Shown one piece after another: positions 44,478 to 52,990 of a stretch of 64,000 nucleotides of DNA; position 1 is the stretch's first letter, and each line of letters opens with the position of its first letter. The position numbers were made by a program, and so were the translations under genes. Below the pieces are notes generated by a model, which was given only the letters and a program-made list of their open reading frames with translations, ran no database searches and was not told the DNA's origin. The stretch spans positions 652,655-716,654 of the forward strand of contig LR594584.1 in assembly GCA_901538445.1 (NCBI GenBank), given 5' to 3'. This DNA is from Gemmataceae bacterium (GTDB lineage Bacteria; Planctomycetota; Planctomycetia; Gemmatales; Gemmataceae).

Positions 44478-46859
44478 TCACTTGCCCTCGGGGCGGTACA
44501 GGAACGGCCGGCGGAACATGCCCCCGAAGTGGTGCGGGTTGTTGACGCGGACCGCGATCGCGTTCGCGCCCGGCTTGAGGTGCTCGGTGATGTCCACGTC
44601 CCACTCGAACTTGTAGTCCGACAGCCACCACGGCTCCGCGTACGGCCGGTGCTTCACCAGGTTCCCGTTCACGTACAGCCAGGCCTCGTTGAACATCCCC
44701 GGGAACCGAACGTGGACCTTGCCCTTCTCCGCACCGGCCGGGAGGTCGAAGTCGGTGCGGTACCACGCAACCCCGGTGTAACTGTGGTAGTCCGGGCTCA
44801 CGACGCCCTGCGCCTGCATGTACACGTCGGTCCGCAGCATGGCCCAGTGGCCGGGGTTCTCGCGGTGGCTGTCCACCGAGCCGGCGTCCTTGCGGGCCTT
44901 CCACCACGTCAGGTCGGGCGGCTTCGTCGCCCACCGGCTCACCACGCCGGTGTCGTGCGGGTCGCGGCGGAACGCCCACTCGAGCGGCAGCTTCGCGATC
45001 AAGGTGCCCTTCGTTCCGTCGGTGAACGCGCCGAGCGCCCGGTACTGCTCGACCTCGCCGGGGAACCACGCGGGGCCGTTGTCCTTGGTCTCGGCGGCCA
45101 CGCCGACGACGCGGGTGGTGAACGTCGGGTTCATCTTCGCGAGTTCGAGCCGGGCCGCGAGCCCCTTCTCGCCCGCAACCACCGCCGCCTTGTAATCAAC
45201 CTCGGTTGCCGCGGCCCGCACCATCGCGGTGTAGTGCTCCAGCACGTTGAACCCGAGCCGCGCGAACTTCACACGGTCGGCGTACTGCTTCGCCTGTCGC
45301 CCGCCACTCCCCTTCGCGGCGTCGATGGCACCCTCGGCCTCGGCGAGGCTGACGCGCAGCTTCGCGAGTAGCTCTTGTGTGTAGATCGCAGGAATCACGA
45401 AGTGCTCGTGCTCGGTGACGACGCTGTCCTCCCACGCCTTGAGGATCGCGGTCCAGTACGCGGCCATCGGCTTCGCGGCCGGGCCGTAGAACGCCGGGTA
45501 GAACTCGGCGAGCAGCGCGTCGACGTCGGCGTCCGGGTTCCAGTACAGTTGCCCGCGGACGTGCAGGTTCAGGAACACGGTGGCGATCGCGTTGCGGCTC
45601 TCGGTCGAGACGCCGAGGATGCCGGCCTTCTTGTAGTGCTTGACGTCCTGGCGGATCGAGGCGATGGCCGGGTTCGGCACGTCGCGCCACACAAGCATCC
45701 CCTGGTCGTAGTCGTAGATCACGACCCGGCCCTGCATCACCTCGGACCACCGGTACAGCATGTCGCGGTACTCGCCACGGGCCGGCGACTTCGGGTCGTC
45801 CATGCCGTGGATCGGGTCGACGTCGATGGCCGCGAGGTACGCGACGAGCGGCTTGGCCGCAACGATCTTGCGCTGCGGGGGGATGGTGAGGTTGCCGTAC
45901 GCGAGGAACCCGATCCGCGACTTGCTGTCCGGGTGCTGCTTGACGAGCCGGTCGGCGACCTTGTTGTAGAGCGTCAGGAACGGGTCGGTGAGCGACGCGC
46001 TCATGAAGTACTTGTCCTTGAGCCCGGCCTGGAGTTCCTTGTCGAGCGGCGATTCGGACCGGTACACGCCGTCCTCCATGCCGAGCGAGAACGCCTCGCC
46101 CTTGGCGAACTTCGGCGCGACCTTCTTGACGATGTGGTCGGCCGTGGCGTCCTCGGCGATGGGGATGTCGAACAGCGACTTGCCCTTCGGGATGAGTTCC
46201 TGAACGTACGCGCCGATCGCGTGGCCGTTGGGGACGCCGACGCCGGTGTTCATGAAGTTCCGCCGCATGAACTCGTCCTGGCCGTCGTTGCTGCCGTTCC
46301 ACGACACCCAGTAGTTGCGGACCTCGAACGGCGGCGCGTAGGCGTGTTCGAGCGCGCCGACGGTGAGCGTCTTCGCCTCGGGCACGACCTCGCCGATGTC
46401 CGTGGGGAGGTACCACCGGCACCCCCAGCGGCGGAGCAGTTCGGCCGCGGCGTAGTAGTGGCTGTCGTCGTTCGTGCCGGCGAGCAGCACGCGGTTGCCG
46501 GCGCGGCGCAGCGCTATCGCGTCGGCCCGGAGCGTCGGCTCCCTCTTCGCGACCTTGTCGAGCGCCGCCTGAAGCGTGGGATCGGCCTTCAGCGCCGCGG
46601 ACCCGACGATGATCTGCGGGGCGTCGGCCTTCAGTGCCGCGATGGCGGCATCGGTGTCGGCAAGCGCGAGCTTGGCCCCGCTCATCAGCTCGACGTACTT
46701 GACGATGTCGGTCGCGGCCTGCTTCTCCCACTTTCCGGCCTTGGGGTCGACCACGACCACCGCGGTCGTCTTGCCGTCGTCCACGATCTTGAGTGCGTCC
46801 TGCGCCGCGGCGTGCGCCGCGGTGAGGGAGAAGAGTGCGAGTACCAACGGGAAACGCAT
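44478..46859 (-). CDS. Secreted DUF4838 protein with C-terminal galactose-binding-like domain
   Basis: 793 residues from the ATG at 46859 with signal MRFPLVLALFSLTAAHAAAQ. The N-terminal part resembles a glycosidase-associated alpha/beta domain (EKQAATDIVKYVELMSGAKL, QIIVGSAAL, AAAELLRRWGCRWYLPTDIGEVVP), as in GH67/GH20 enzymes. DUF4838 follows (YWVSWNGSNDGQDEFMRRNFMN, VIYDYDQGM, ARGEYRDMLYRWSEVM). The last ~170 residues form a jelly roll (VAWYRTDFDLPAGAEKGKVHVRFPGMFNEAWLYVNG) like the sugar-binding domain of beta-galactosidases. It probably acts in complex glycan degradation; no activity is proven for the family. Confidence 0.87.
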   Translation of the reverse strand: MRFPLVLALFSLTAAHAAAQDALKIVDDGKTTAVVVVDPKAGKWEKQAATDIVKYVELMSGAKLALADTDAAIAALKADAPQIIVGSAALKADPTLQAALDKVAKREPTLRADAIALRRAGNRVLLAGTNDDSHYYAAAELLRRWGCRWYLPTDIGEVVPEAKTLTVGALEHAYAPPFEVRNYWVSWNGSNDGQDEFMRRNFMNTGVGVPNGHAIGAYVQELIPKGKSLFDIPIAEDATADHIVKKVAPKFAKGEAFSLGMEDGVYRSESPLDKELQAGLKDKYFMSASLTDPFLTLYNKVADRLVKQHPDSKSRIGFLAYGNLTIPPQRKIVAAKPLVAYLAAIDVDPIHGMDDPKSPARGEYRDMLYRWSEVMQGRVVIYDYDQGMLVWRDVPNPAIASIRQDVKHYKKAGILGVSTESRNAIATVFLNLHVRGQLYWNPDADVDALLAEFYPAFYGPAAKPMAAYWTAILKAWEDSVVTEHEHFVIPAIYTQELLAKLRVSLAEAEGAIDAAKGSGGRQAKQYADRVKFARLGFNVLEHYTAMVRAAATEVDYKAAVVAGEKGLAARLELAKMNPTFTTRVVGVAAETKDNGPAWFPGEVEQYRALGAFTDGTKGTLIAKLPLEWAFRRDPHDTGVVSRWATKPPDLTWWKARKDAGSVDSHRENPGHWAMLRTDVYMQAQGVVSPDYHSYTGVAWYRTDFDLPAGAEKGKVHVRFPGMFNEAWLYVNGNLVKHRPYAEPWWLSDYKFEWDVDITEHLKPGANAIAVRVNNPHHFGGMFRRPFLYRPEGK

Positions 46860-46974
46860 GAAGGATCTCCAGGATGTAAGACGTGCGAACCGGCAGCGTA
46901 TCTGGCAGGAGGTGACAGTGTCGTGCGGGCGCGGTCCGCGGGCAAGCGCCTTCTGCGCGGGCAGGCGGGATTTG

Positions 46975-47037
46975 GGCGAACCCTGAGCGCGAGCGAGGGG
47001 GTGAGCCTCACCCCCTCGCTCGCGCTCAGGGTTCGCC
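46975..47037. repeat. GCGAACCCTGAGCG hairpin, copy 2
   Basis: 31-nt arms, no mismatch, 1-nt loop. It lies between divergent genes, 70 nt before the nitroreductase start. Confidence 0.92.
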
Positions 47038-47106
47038 AAGTGATACGATGAGCGGTGCGGGACCGCGTTTGGCCCGCGGCGGTTCAGAACTCCGAGGGGT
47101 AACGCG

Positions 47107-47700
47107 ATGGGCAAGGTTCTCAACGACGAGGGTCGGGACGTCGTGTTCCGTGACGGCCGGACGCACAATGCGTGGCTCGACAAGCCGGTGGACGACGCCC
47201 TGCTCCGCGAGCTGTACGACCTCGCGAAGCTCGGGGCGACCTCCGCGAACATGTGCCCGATGCGGGTGGTGTTCGTGAAGTCGAAGGCGGCGAAGGAAAA
47301 GCTGAAGCCGTTGCTCGACGCCGGCAACGTGGACAAGTCGATGGCCGCCCCGGTCACCGCGATCGTCGGCATGGACATCCGGTTCTACGAGCAGCTCCCG
47401 AAGCTGTACCCGTTCACCGACGCCAAGGCGTGGTTCAAGGACCTGCCGGAGAATGTGCTGGAGTACATCGCGCTGCGGAACAGCTCGCTCCAGGGCGCGT
47501 ACTTCATGCTCGCGGCGCGTGCGGTGGGGCTCGACTGCGGGCCGATGTCCGGGTTCGACAACGCGAAGGTGGACGCGGCGTTCTTCGCCGGCACCACCGT
47601 GAAGTCGAACTTCGTCTGCAACCTCGGGTACGGCGACGCGAGCAAGCTCCACCCCCGCGCCCCGCGGCTCACGTTCGAGGAAGCCTGCCGGGTGGAGTGA
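47107..47700 (+). CDS. Nitroreductase-family protein, RutE-like
   Basis: 197 residues, the RutE length. [39 protein letters not shown] opening and a central [22 protein letters not shown] are characteristic of malonic-semialdehyde-reductase/RutE-type flavoproteins, which bind FMN as dimers and use NADPH. RutE acts in pyrimidine breakdown, but no other rut gene is near, so the substrate here may differ. GAGGGG precedes the start. It is convergent with the SCO gene across a repeat-filled gap. Confidence 0.85.
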   Translation: MGKVLNDEGRDVVFRDGRTHNAWLDKPVDDALLRELYDLAKLGATSANMCPMRVVFVKSKAAKEKLKPLLDAGNVDKSMAAPVTAIVGMDIRFYEQLPKLYPFTDAKAWFKDLPENVLEYIALRNSSLQGAYFMLAARAVGLDCGPMSGFDNAKVDAAFFAGTTVKSNFVCNLGYGDASKLHPRAPRLTFEEACRVE

Positions 47701-47730
47701 CGTGAGGTTCGTGGCGAGCCGAAGGTTCCT

Positions 47731-47839
47731 GGCGAGCCGTGTGTGTCAACACACGGGTTCACGCACACCCGTGTGTTGACACACACGGCTCGCCCGAAGA
47801 AGCGTTACCCGTGTGTTGTGTTGACACACACGGCTCGCC
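47731..47839. repeat. GTGTGTTGACACAC hairpin with 28-nt arms plus a third partial copy
   Basis: Arms 47731-47758 and 47767-47794 pair perfectly around an 8-nt loop and end in the GGCGAGCCG/CGGCTCGCC shared with other repeats here. A third arm-like copy runs 47808-47839. It occupies nearly the whole gap between the convergent nitroreductase and SCO genes. Confidence 0.88.
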
Positions 47840-47849
47840 AACAACGCGG

Positions 47850-48491
47850 CTACTTCAGCAACTCCTTCACCCGCCCCTTGAGGCGGGCGAGGTTGGCGTC
47901 GAAGTCGGCCTGCGAGTCGGGGATGCGCTCGTCCGGCATGCCGGCGTAGAGCCCGCGGACCACGCCGTTGCGGTCCACCACCATCAGCCGGGTGCTGTGC
48001 GCGAACTCGTCGCCGGGCTTCACGTCCGGGCCGTCCTTGCGGCCCACCGCCTGCTTGAACGACTCCTTCATCAGCTTGTGAATCGCCGCTTCGTCGCCGG
48101 TGAGGAACAGCCACTTCTCAGGGTCCGCACCGCGGGCATTCGCGTACTCCTTGAGCGTGCCCAGGTCGTCGCGGATCGGGTCCACGGTGAACGTCACGAA
48201 CTTCACGCCCGGCTCGTCCTTCAGCTCCTTCTGAAGCCGCGTGACGGTCGAGCTGACGCTCGGGCACGGGCCGGAACAGCGGGTGAAGATGAACGACGCG
48301 ACCCACACCGTGCCGCGGAGGTCCTTGTCGGTGACCGTGCGGCCGCTCCGCTCGGTCAGAGTAAACGGTTCGACCTGCCAGCCCGGGTCCGGGTCGGCCT
48401 GTGCGGTCTTGTTCGAGGTCGCTGTGGACCGGCCGACCGGACCACAGCCCGCGAAGCACGCCAGGATTAGCAGGAGCGAGAGGCGGGTCAT
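47850..48491 (-). CDS. SCO1/SenC copper chaperone lipoprotein
   Basis: 213 residues from the ATG at 48491. Lipobox CFAGC at 12-16 gives a lipid-anchored periplasmic protein with a thioredoxin fold. The copper ligands are C72 and C76 (RCSGPCPS) and H165 (FAHSTRLMVVD). SCO proteins deliver copper to, or reduce, the CuA site of oxidase subunit II. It is the last gene of the respiratory locus and the second SCO in it; the other, at 56521, has a different anchor. Confidence 0.93.
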   Translation of the reverse strand: MTRLSLLLILACFAGCGPVGRSTATSNKTAQADPDPGWQVEPFTLTERSGRTVTDKDLRGTVWVASFIFTRCSGPCPSVSSTVTRLQKELKDEPGVKFVTFTVDPIRDDLGTLKEYANARGADPEKWLFLTGDEAAIHKLMKESFKQAVGRKDGPDVKPGDEFAHSTRLMVVDRNGVVRGLYAGMPDERIPDSQADFDANLARLKGRVKELLK

Positions 48492-48545
48492 GGGGAGGTG
48501 CCACACGAGAAGAGGAGCGCCGCCAGCGACCGTCCGCTAAGTGGT

Positions 48546-48607
48546 GGCGAACCCTGAGCGCAGGCGAGGGGGTGACGTCACCCCCTCGCTTGCGCTCAGG
48601 GTTCGCC
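48546..48607. repeat. GCGAACCCTGAGCG hairpin, copy 3
   Basis: 31-nt arms with no loop and one mismatch that is a G-T pair. It lies between ctaB and the downstream SCO gene. Confidence 0.92.
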
Positions 48608-48624
48608 GGGCATCGCGCCCCTGA

Positions 48625-49572
48625 TCACTTCAGCAGGAGCGCGTCGATCAGCAGCAGGCCGAGCACGCCGGGGAGGTACACGAGCGAGGCCCGGAGCACC
48701 CGCTTCGCCTGCCGGTCGGAGCGGTCGCGGGCGAACCCGAAGGTCTTGCGGAGGAACTGCACGCCCAGCAGCGTCGCGCCGACGGCGTACACCCACCCGG
48801 CCATCCCGACCCACACGGCGAGCAACCCCACGGGCAGCAGCGCCGCGGCGGTCGCGACCATGACGACCGCGGTGCGGCGGCCGGTCGGGTCGGTGCCGGG
48901 GAGCATCTGGAGCCCGGCCCCGGCGTAGTCGGCCCGGTACATCCACGCGATCGCGAGGAAGTGCGGGAGCTGCCACACGAAGAGAATGAGGAACAGCGCG
49001 GTCGCGCCGCCGGCCCCGTCCCACCCGCGGGCGGCGCACCAGCCGATCACCGGCGGCAGCGCCCCCGGCACCGCGCCGACCACCGTGTTCCACGCGGTCA
49101 CGGTCTTGAGCGGCGTGTAGACGAGGACGTAGGACACGAGGGTGACCGCGGCGGCGAGCGTGGCGGCCGGCGACACGGTCGCCATCAGGTACGCGAGCCC
49201 GATGCCGCTGGTGACCGCGCCGAACACCGCGGCCTGCTCGACCGTGATGCGACCCGCCGGCAGCGGCCGCTTCGCGGTGCGCCTCATGCGGGCGTCGGTG
49301 CGGCGCTCGTAGACCTGGTTCAGCGCGCTGCCGCCGGCCGCGACGAGCCCGGCCCCGAGGAGCGTGTGGAACAGAACCCGCGCGTCCGACCCGGCCCCGG
49401 CCCCGAGCCAGTACCCCGCGGCCACCGTGAACAGCGCCATCACCGCGATCCGCGGCTTGGTGAGCACGACGAGGTCGGCGATCCGCGTTCGCAGGGCAAC
49501 CGGGTCCGCGGCGCGGCCGCCCGATGCGTAGTGTTGCAGGTCCGCGTCGGCGGTCATCGTGATCTTCAGCAT
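48625..49572 (-). CDS. ctaB: Heme o synthase (protoheme IX farnesyltransferase)
   Basis: 315 residues with about nine membrane helices of the UbiA prenyltransferase superfamily. The first prenyl-diphosphate/metal motif NQVYERRTDARMRRT is at about 109-123 and a second DRSDRQ-type loop near 295. LTKPRIAVMALFTVAAGY is the family opening and YTPLKTVTAWNTVVGAVPGALPPVIGW the central signature. It farnesylates heme b to heme o for the heme A made by the preceding gene. The start overlaps the ctaA stop by 7 nt, so the two are translationally coupled. The first ~30 residues are an unconserved extension. Confidence 0.95.
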   Translation of the reverse strand: MLKITMTADADLQHYASGGRAADPVALRTRIADLVVLTKPRIAVMALFTVAAGYWLGAGAGSDARVLFHTLLGAGLVAAGGSALNQVYERRTDARMRRTAKRPLPAGRITVEQAAVFGAVTSGIGLAYLMATVSPAATLAAAVTLVSYVLVYTPLKTVTAWNTVVGAVPGALPPVIGWCAARGWDGAGGATALFLILFVWQLPHFLAIAWMYRADYAGAGLQMLPGTDPTGRRTAVVMVATAAALLPVGLLAVWVGMAGWVYAVGATLLGVQFLRKTFGFARDRSDRQAKRVLRASLVYLPGVLGLLLIDALLLK

Positions 49573-50783
49573 GTAGGGTCTCCCGGTTGCGACGCCCCTG
49601 CACCAACGAGCACCGGCCGGTCGGTCCCGGCCGCAACCACCGCCTCACCGTCTTCAGTCCGCGGCACCGGCGACGCGCCGCGCTGCCGCACCCGCACCGC
49701 AAGCCCCACCGCGGTCGCGAGCAGCGCGCTGCCGACCAGCGCGTGCAGCGTGCGGATCGCGGCGTTCTCCTTCGTCACCGCCACGAGGTCGGACGGCACC
49801 CCCTGACCGAACTTCTCCATCCACGCCTCGACGCCGAGGTACACCTGGAACAGCAGGAGTGCGCTCAACAGGTGGACGCCGACCCGCACGCGGGCCTTCG
49901 CCGCGGGGTCCGAGACCACACGCAAGACGAGCCACACGACGAAGCCGGTGGCGAGGAACGCGGTGAGGAAGTGCATCTTCTGCGAGAGCACGGTCGGGGC
50001 GTGCCGCACGACCGCGCCCCACACCACTTGAACGAACAGCGTGACCGCGACGACCACCGCCCCGACCCGCACCAGGGTGCTCGCCCGCGCGAGCGCCGGC
50101 GACCGGGCCGTCACCACGGCGAGGCTCACGAGCAGGCCGAACACGATCTGTGCGAAGATGCCGTGGACCGCGGCGAGGTCGGTGCCGACGAGTTCGTTCA
50201 GCTTCACGCGGAAGCCGCCGAGGAGCCCCTGCACCATCACCGCGGCGAGGGCGCACACGCCGAGCAGCCGGATGCGAGCGCCGCACGAGCGCGTCAGAAC
50301 CCCGTAAGCTGTCGAGCCGAGTGCGAGGCCGAGCCCGGCCAGGGTGACGGCGGTCGCCGCGATGGGGAGCTTCACTTCGGAGGGCGGCGTGTCGCGCTGG
50401 CCGATCAGGCCCTTGTGGAACTCGCCGTACCCGGCGAGGAGCACGACGACCCCGAGGAGCCCGGCCCACTTCGTCTTCGCGCACCGCTCGCCGGCCATTA
50501 GCACGACGACCAGCACGGTGATGAGCCCGCCGAGGATCCACCCGAGGATGCGGTGCCCGTGCTCGATGAGGTAGCCGAGGTCGAGTTTGTAGTTCGAGAC
50601 GAGGTACCACGGCTCGGTCGGCCAGACCGGGTCGGCCATGCCGGCGCGGAAGCTGGTGACCAACTGCCCGACGGCGAGCATCACGAACGTGACGGATGCG
50701 ACGGCGACCGCTCCGACGTGGAGCCAGCGCGGAACGGGGCGTGCGATTGCGACCGGCTCACTCATCGGTGCGGAACTCGGCAT
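49566..50783 (-). CDS. ctaA: Heme A synthase
   Basis: 405 residues, eight membrane helices. Conserved histidines are visible in two pseudo-repeats: EHGHRILGWI and EFHKGLIGQRDTPP in the first half, VRHAPTVLSQKMHFLTAF and TLHALVGSALLATAVGL in the second; VHGIFAQIVF carries another. It oxidises the C8 methyl of heme o to heme A, for the caa3 oxidase encoded upstream. The C-terminal ~45 residues are a soluble tail without known function. It overlaps ctaB. A 448-nt gap with a repeat element separates it from the cytochrome c gene. Confidence 0.93.
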   Translation of the reverse strand: MPSSAPMSEPVAIARPVPRWLHVGAVAVASVTFVMLAVGQLVTSFRAGMADPVWPTEPWYLVSNYKLDLGYLIEHGHRILGWILGGLITVLVVVLMAGERCAKTKWAGLLGVVVLLAGYGEFHKGLIGQRDTPPSEVKLPIAATAVTLAGLGLALGSTAYGVLTRSCGARIRLLGVCALAAVMVQGLLGGFRVKLNELVGTDLAAVHGIFAQIVFGLLVSLAVVTARSPALARASTLVRVGAVVVAVTLFVQVVWGAVVRHAPTVLSQKMHFLTAFLATGFVVWLVLRVVSDPAAKARVRVGVHLLSALLLFQVYLGVEAWMEKFGQGVPSDLVAVTKENAAIRTLHALVGSALLATAVGLAVRVRQRGASPVPRTEDGEAVVAAGTDRPVLVGAGASQPGDPTC

Positions 50784-50933
50784 TGCGGGTCAGAGTAGAT
50801 TACGGGTGCCGTCCGAAAGTAGTAGGCGCACTCCGTGTGCCGTTCCACGAAAACCGGGCGGGGAAGTCGGAGCCCCGCTCTCGCCGCGGCGGGCGCTTCG
50901 GTACGGCTCGCGTCCCCGGTAATCCGTATGCGT

Positions 50934-51122
50934 GAGCCCCCTCACCCGCGACTCGAAGACTCGTCGCGACCTCTCCCCCCAAAAGGGGGGCGAGGTGGGA
51001 CGCGCCGGTCCCGCTCGTCGCAAGCCGCTCCTCCTCGCTCGGGAGAGCGCCCCGCGGCAACACCTCTCCCCCGGTCCGGGGGGAGAGGTCGGCGAGGCTC
51101 TGCGAGCCGGGTGAGGGGGCTC
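50934..51122. repeat. MITE-like element with ~45-bp terminal inverted repeats
   Basis: The outer 15 nt (GAGCCCCCTCACCCG at 50934-50948) pair perfectly with 51108-51122. Beyond that both ends continue as similar sequence for about 45 nt each (CTCGAAGACTC block on the left, GGCGAGGCTCTGCGAGCC on the right), ending in CCTCTCCCCC and GGGGGAGAGG. The interior codes for nothing. It lies in the gap between ctaA and the diheme cytochrome gene. Related ends recur at 43391-43671. Confidence 0.8.
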
Positions 51123-51231
51123 CACGCGAGCAGGTTCCCGAGCGCGCCACCCCGACTGGCGCAAGGGCAACGCCGGCCCCCTTCACTGATCACCCGGCAC
51201 GCGAGCCCGCCCGGGAACCGTGCCCGCGTTG

Positions 51232-52434
51232 TCACTGCCCCGGGTACACCGCGGCGCGGACGTCCGGCGGCAGCTCGCGCGGGTACGGGAGCGACCGCAC
51301 GAACCGCACCAGATCCCACACCTGGCGGTCCGTCATTTCGGGGTGGGCCGGCATGCCGACCGCCGGGATGCCGACGCGGACGCGGGCGAACACGTCGGCC
51401 GGGTTCTTGCCGCCCTTGAACACGTTCGGCGTCGTCAGGTCGGCCGGCTTCGCCACGGTGCCCCACACGTCGTACCGCAGCGCCGGCTTGCGGCCGAAGT
51501 CGCCGTGGCAGGTGATGCAGGCGTTGTCGGCCTTCGCGGTGAACAGCGTGAACCCGCGGCGCACCGCCTCGGCTTGCGTGGGCGACTCGGGCTCGCCGTC
51601 GTCGGGTTCGGGTGCGATGCCGGGCAGAGGCGGCGCGTTCTCGGCCTTCTCCCACTCGGTGACGATCACCTTCGCCCGGCTCGAAGCGAACGCGGGCACG
51701 TCCTGCACGTCGCCGGCCCCGAGCGCCGCGAGCGTCTCGAACTCGGTCTGCCCGCGGACCGAGAGGTACGTCGCGAACCGGGCCAGCAGGTCACGCTCGG
51801 CCTCGGGGAGCAGCGAGAACGCCGGCATCGCCGTGCCCTTCAGCCCGTCGTGGAGCGTCCGCGTCAGGTCGGAGCGCCGCGGCTTCACGCCGCCCGTCGT
51901 GGTGAACTTGAACTGCCCGCGGCGCATGTCGCGAGGCGGCGGGACGACGTTCGACGCGGTCCCCTGCCCGTCGCCGGCGAGGTTGTGGCACTGGAGGCAG
52001 TGCCGGCGGAACAGCCGGCTGGCCTCGGGGAGCTTGTCGGCCGCGAGCCCGAGGCGCTCGGCCGCGGCGTCGGCCTCGGGGTCAACCTTCACATGGGGAG
52101 CGGCGGGCGTGCCGAACAGGTCGCGGAGCGTCTTGTCGAGTGCGGTGCGCTTCTCGGCCGGGAGTGTGGTCGGGTCGAGCGTCTTGCCGCCCGCGGTGTC
52201 GAGTGCGGCCAGTTCCTTCGCGGTCTCGCCCGCGAGCGACGGCCCCGGCGGCTGCGACTCCGGCACCTTCAGGACGAGCCGGTCGGTGCGCGACGGGAAC
52301 GAGAGGTTCGGCGGGTAGTCCTGGGTCGAACTGCACCCGGCGGCGAGCGCGCAACAGCCCCCGCAAACGGCGAGCAGGGCCGCCCCGGACCACACCGGAA
52401 GGCGACCCTGCCTCGTGTTGCTGTGCTGCGTCAT
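51232..52434 (-). CDS. Diheme cytochrome c lipoprotein
   Basis: 400 residues. The signal ends in a lipobox LAAGC (Cys34). Two class-I heme domains follow: CLQCH at 146-150 in the first and CITCH at 306-310 in the second, each followed by a methionine in a MPAFS- or MPAHP-type loop (axial ligand candidates M203 and M361). Between them is a charged, Pro/Glu-rich linker. It sits directly after the oxidase genes and could carry electrons between ACIII and the caa3 oxidase or from other donors. The exact partner is inferred from position only. Confidence 0.9.
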   Translation of the reverse strand: MTQHSNTRQGRLPVWSGAALLAVCGGCCALAAGCSSTQDYPPNLSFPSRTDRLVLKVPESQPPGPSLAGETAKELAALDTAGGKTLDPTTLPAEKRTALDKTLRDLFGTPAAPHVKVDPEADAAAERLGLAADKLPEASRLFRRHCLQCHNLAGDGQGTASNVVPPPRDMRRGQFKFTTTGGVKPRRSDLTRTLHDGLKGTAMPAFSLLPEAERDLLARFATYLSVRGQTEFETLAALGAGDVQDVPAFASSRAKVIVTEWEKAENAPPLPGIAPEPDDGEPESPTQAEAVRRGFTLFTAKADNACITCHGDFGRKPALRYDVWGTVAKPADLTTPNVFKGGKNPADVFARVRVGIPAVGMPAHPEMTDRQVWDLVRFVRSLPYPRELPPDVRAAVYPGQ

Positions 52435-52452
52435 TCGTGCTTTTGGAGTTCT

Positions 52453-52521
52453 GCGAGCGGCGCGGCGTGAGCCCGCCGGTTCGCCTGAAAACCACCGGCG
52501 GGCTCACGCCGCGCCGCTCGC
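52453..52521. repeat. CGAGCGGCGCGGCGTGAG hairpin, copy 2, 28-nt arms
   Basis: Arms 52453-52480 and 52494-52521 pair perfectly around a 13-nt loop. It lies between the oxidase subunit IV gene and the cytochrome c gene. Confidence 0.9.
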
Positions 52522-52530
52522 GTCGGTGCG

Positions 52531-52899
52531 TTAACCCATCACGCGGTTGCGGGTCATGTAGTCCGACATGAAGAGGACGAACAGGATGCCCATCCAGAAC
52601 ACGGACGCGAGGGCGGTGAGGACCACCACCTTGTCGCCGTGCCGGAGGTGCATGAAGTACAGCCCGACGAACGTGGCCTGCACGGCCCCGATCGCGAGCT
52701 GCGCGAACAGCGTGTACTTGCCGAGCGCGCCGCTCGTGGACATCGCGACGTTGGCCGCGAACAGCCCGATGACGACCAGGAACACCACGAACAGCAGCCC
52801 GGGGCTATCGACGTGCCCGATCACGCCGTGGCCGCCGTGGGTGTCGTGGCCCGCGGCCGGGGGCGTCGCGGTCGCGGGGGTGGTGTGCGGGTTGGCCAT
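52531..52899 (-). CDS. Cytochrome c oxidase subunit IV (CtaF/CyoD-like)
   Basis: 122 residues from the ATG at 52899, with about three membrane helices (LLFVVFLVVIGLFAANVA, LAIGAVQATFVGLYFMHLRH, ALASVFWMGILFVLFMSDY). The YFMHLRHGDK and FMSDYMTR loops are typical of prokaryotic COX4 family proteins. The N-terminal ~30 residues are His/Thr/Ala-rich (GHDTHGGHGVIGHVD). A 29-codon upstream extension would run through the hairpin at 52933-52987 and is excluded. It is the small stabilising subunit of the caa3 oxidase. Confidence 0.88.
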   Translation of the reverse strand: MANPHTTPATATPPAAGHDTHGGHGVIGHVDSPGLLFVVFLVVIGLFAANVAMSTSGALGKYTLFAQLAIGAVQATFVGLYFMHLRHGDKVVVLTALASVFWMGILFVLFMSDYMTRNRVMG

Positions 52900-52932
52900 G
52901 GTCCGTCTGCTCCGGTTCTCGGTCTTGTCTTC

Positions 52933-52987
52933 GGTGGCACAGGCCGCGGGCCTGTGAAGGCGACACAGGCCAGAGGCCCGTGCCACC
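52933..52987. repeat. GGCACAGGCC-family element, two-hairpin form
   Basis: 55 nt with the same plan as 7728-7784: an outer GGTGGCAC/GTGCCACC stem and two inner CACAGGCC hairpins with 3-nt loops. It starts 34 nt before the subunit IV start and ends 3 nt after the coxC stop. Confidence 0.88.
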
Positions 52988-52990
52988 GGG

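Noticed and set aside
47731-47839. Terminator for the nitroreductase and SCO genes
   Set aside because: It may act as one, but its size, 28-nt arms and third copy fit the dispersed hairpin families better, so I list it as a repeat.
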